This document shows positions 63,511 to 64,000 of a stretch of 64,000 bases of DNA, piece after piece. Position 1 is the first letter of the stretch. Each line of letters opens with the position of its first letter. The position numbers and the translations under genes were made by a program. Under the pieces are notes generated by a model. The model was not told the origin of the DNA, did no database searches, and saw only the letters and a list, made by a program, of their open reading frames with translations. Origin of the DNA: Bacteroides propionicigenes (lineage in GTDB: Bacteria > Bacteroidota > Bacteroidia > Bacteroidales > Bacteroidaceae); assembly GCF_018390535.1 (NCBI RefSeq), contig NZ_JAHBBW010000003.1, positions 124,001 to 188,000 on the forward strand. The letters run 5' to 3'.

Positions 63511-64000
63511 ATGGTTTCTATTGAAAATCAGGTGCGTGAGCGCATCCTTATTCTGGACGGTGCTATGGGCACCATGATACAACAATACAACTTAACGGAG
63601 GAAGATTTCCGCGGAGAACGTTTTGCGCAGATTCCCGGACAGCTGAAAGGCAATAATGACATACTTTGTTTGACACGTCCGGATGTAATACAAGACATTC
63701 ACCGCAAATATCTTGCGGCAGGTGCAGACATTATCGAAACCAATACCTTTAGTTCTACAAGCGTCAGTATGGCAGACTATCACGTGCAGGAATATGTGCG
63801 TGAGATAAATCTTGCGGCTGTGAGGCTGGCACGTGAAGTTGCCGATGAATTTACGGCTTTAACTCCTGATAAGCCACGATTCGTGGCAGGTTCCGTAGGG
63901 CCTACCAATAAGACTTGTTCCATGAGTCCGGATGTGAATAATCCGGCTTTTCGCGCATTGACTTACGACGGACTGGCCGCTTCTTATCGCGAACAGATGG
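63511..64000 (+). CDS. metH: Cobalamin-dependent methionine synthase, N-terminal part (partial)
   Basis: Only the first 163 residues are in the window. They form the start of the homocysteine-binding barrel: [60 protein letters not shown] and [20 protein letters not shown], as in MetH. The zinc Cys ligands, folate, B12 and reactivation domains lie beyond the edge. No cobalamin riboswitch lies before it; smpB is 2 bp upstream. Confidence 0.93.
   Translation, partial: MVSIENQVRERILILDGAMGTMIQQYNLTEEDFRGERFAQIPGQLKGNNDILCLTRPDVIQDIHRKYLAAGADIIETNTFSSTSVSMADYHVQEYVREINLAAVRLAREVADEFTALTPDKPRFVAGSVGPTNKTCSMSPDVNNPAFRALTYDGLAASYREQM

Overview
The window looks like chromosome from a gut Bacteroides. 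Evidence seen in the sequence: many genes preceded by the Bacteroidota -7 element TAnnTTTG, many lipoproteins with a Cys at the end of a short signal peptide, a GH43 enzyme cluster next to a periplasmic-propeller/AraC regulator, a type V (FimA/Mfa) pilus operon, OprP-type porin, DUF4251, NlpE-like and GGGtGRT proteins. Both ends are cut inside genes (kdsC on the left, metH on the right).

Layout. 1-8.7 kb is housekeeping: kdsC end, maf, a TPR protein, a porin, pgk, an MFS transporter overlapping nth, and pheS. 8.8-21.8 kb is a minus-strand carbohydrate locus: five GH43-type glycosidases (CBM6, discoidin/FN3 and beta-trefoil accessory domains), an unusual fusion of a sugar-isomerase-like TIM barrel to a DUF1080 domain, and the regulator, which has a periplasmic beta-propeller, one membrane helix and an AraC DNA-binding domain but no kinase or receiver. 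There is no SusC/SusD pair. A tRNA-Ala(GGC) lies just upstream of the regulator. 21.9-34 kb holds DUF4286/ruvC, a lipoprotein pullulanase, a 22-bp tandem repeat array, a ModF/PhrA-like double ABC ATPase, a small transaldolase, a three-gene envelope operon (LTA-synthase-like, PAP2, MscS), an EEP nuclease/phosphatase and pepD. 34-48.8 kb holds OmpH/Skp, an NlpE-like lipoprotein, a CBS-domain membrane protein, an esterase, an S41-like protein lacking its expected Ser, metY, mnmA, a NarL-type response regulator, nhaC, kdgK and a second MFS transporter.

48.8-60.6 kb is the accessory part. A sodium/solute symporter and a divergent DHDPS-family protein form an operon behind two identical TAAAACGTTTTA palindromes 220 bp apart, one inside the likely promoter. 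Next comes a decayed IS256-family element, then a GC-richer three-gene fimbrial operon (major subunit, anchor, large tip protein). The IS plus fimbrial segment is bracketed by direct copies, about 140 bp each, of the 3' end and downstream hairpin of the GGGtGRT gene at 58.9 kb. The left copy is a fossil that keeps only the last four codons and the stop. The GGGtGRT gene is paired with a NifU-like scaffold gene; I know of no described function for the pair.

60.6-64 kb: a 470-bp gap holds an 11-bp stem-loop, a 132-bp palindrome and 21-bp repeats whose second copy carries a compensatory base-pair change. Then come a DMP19/DUF4375 protein, a lipoprotein, a Yip1-like membrane protein, smpB and the start of metH.

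All calls come from reading translations and DNA motifs; no database search was run.
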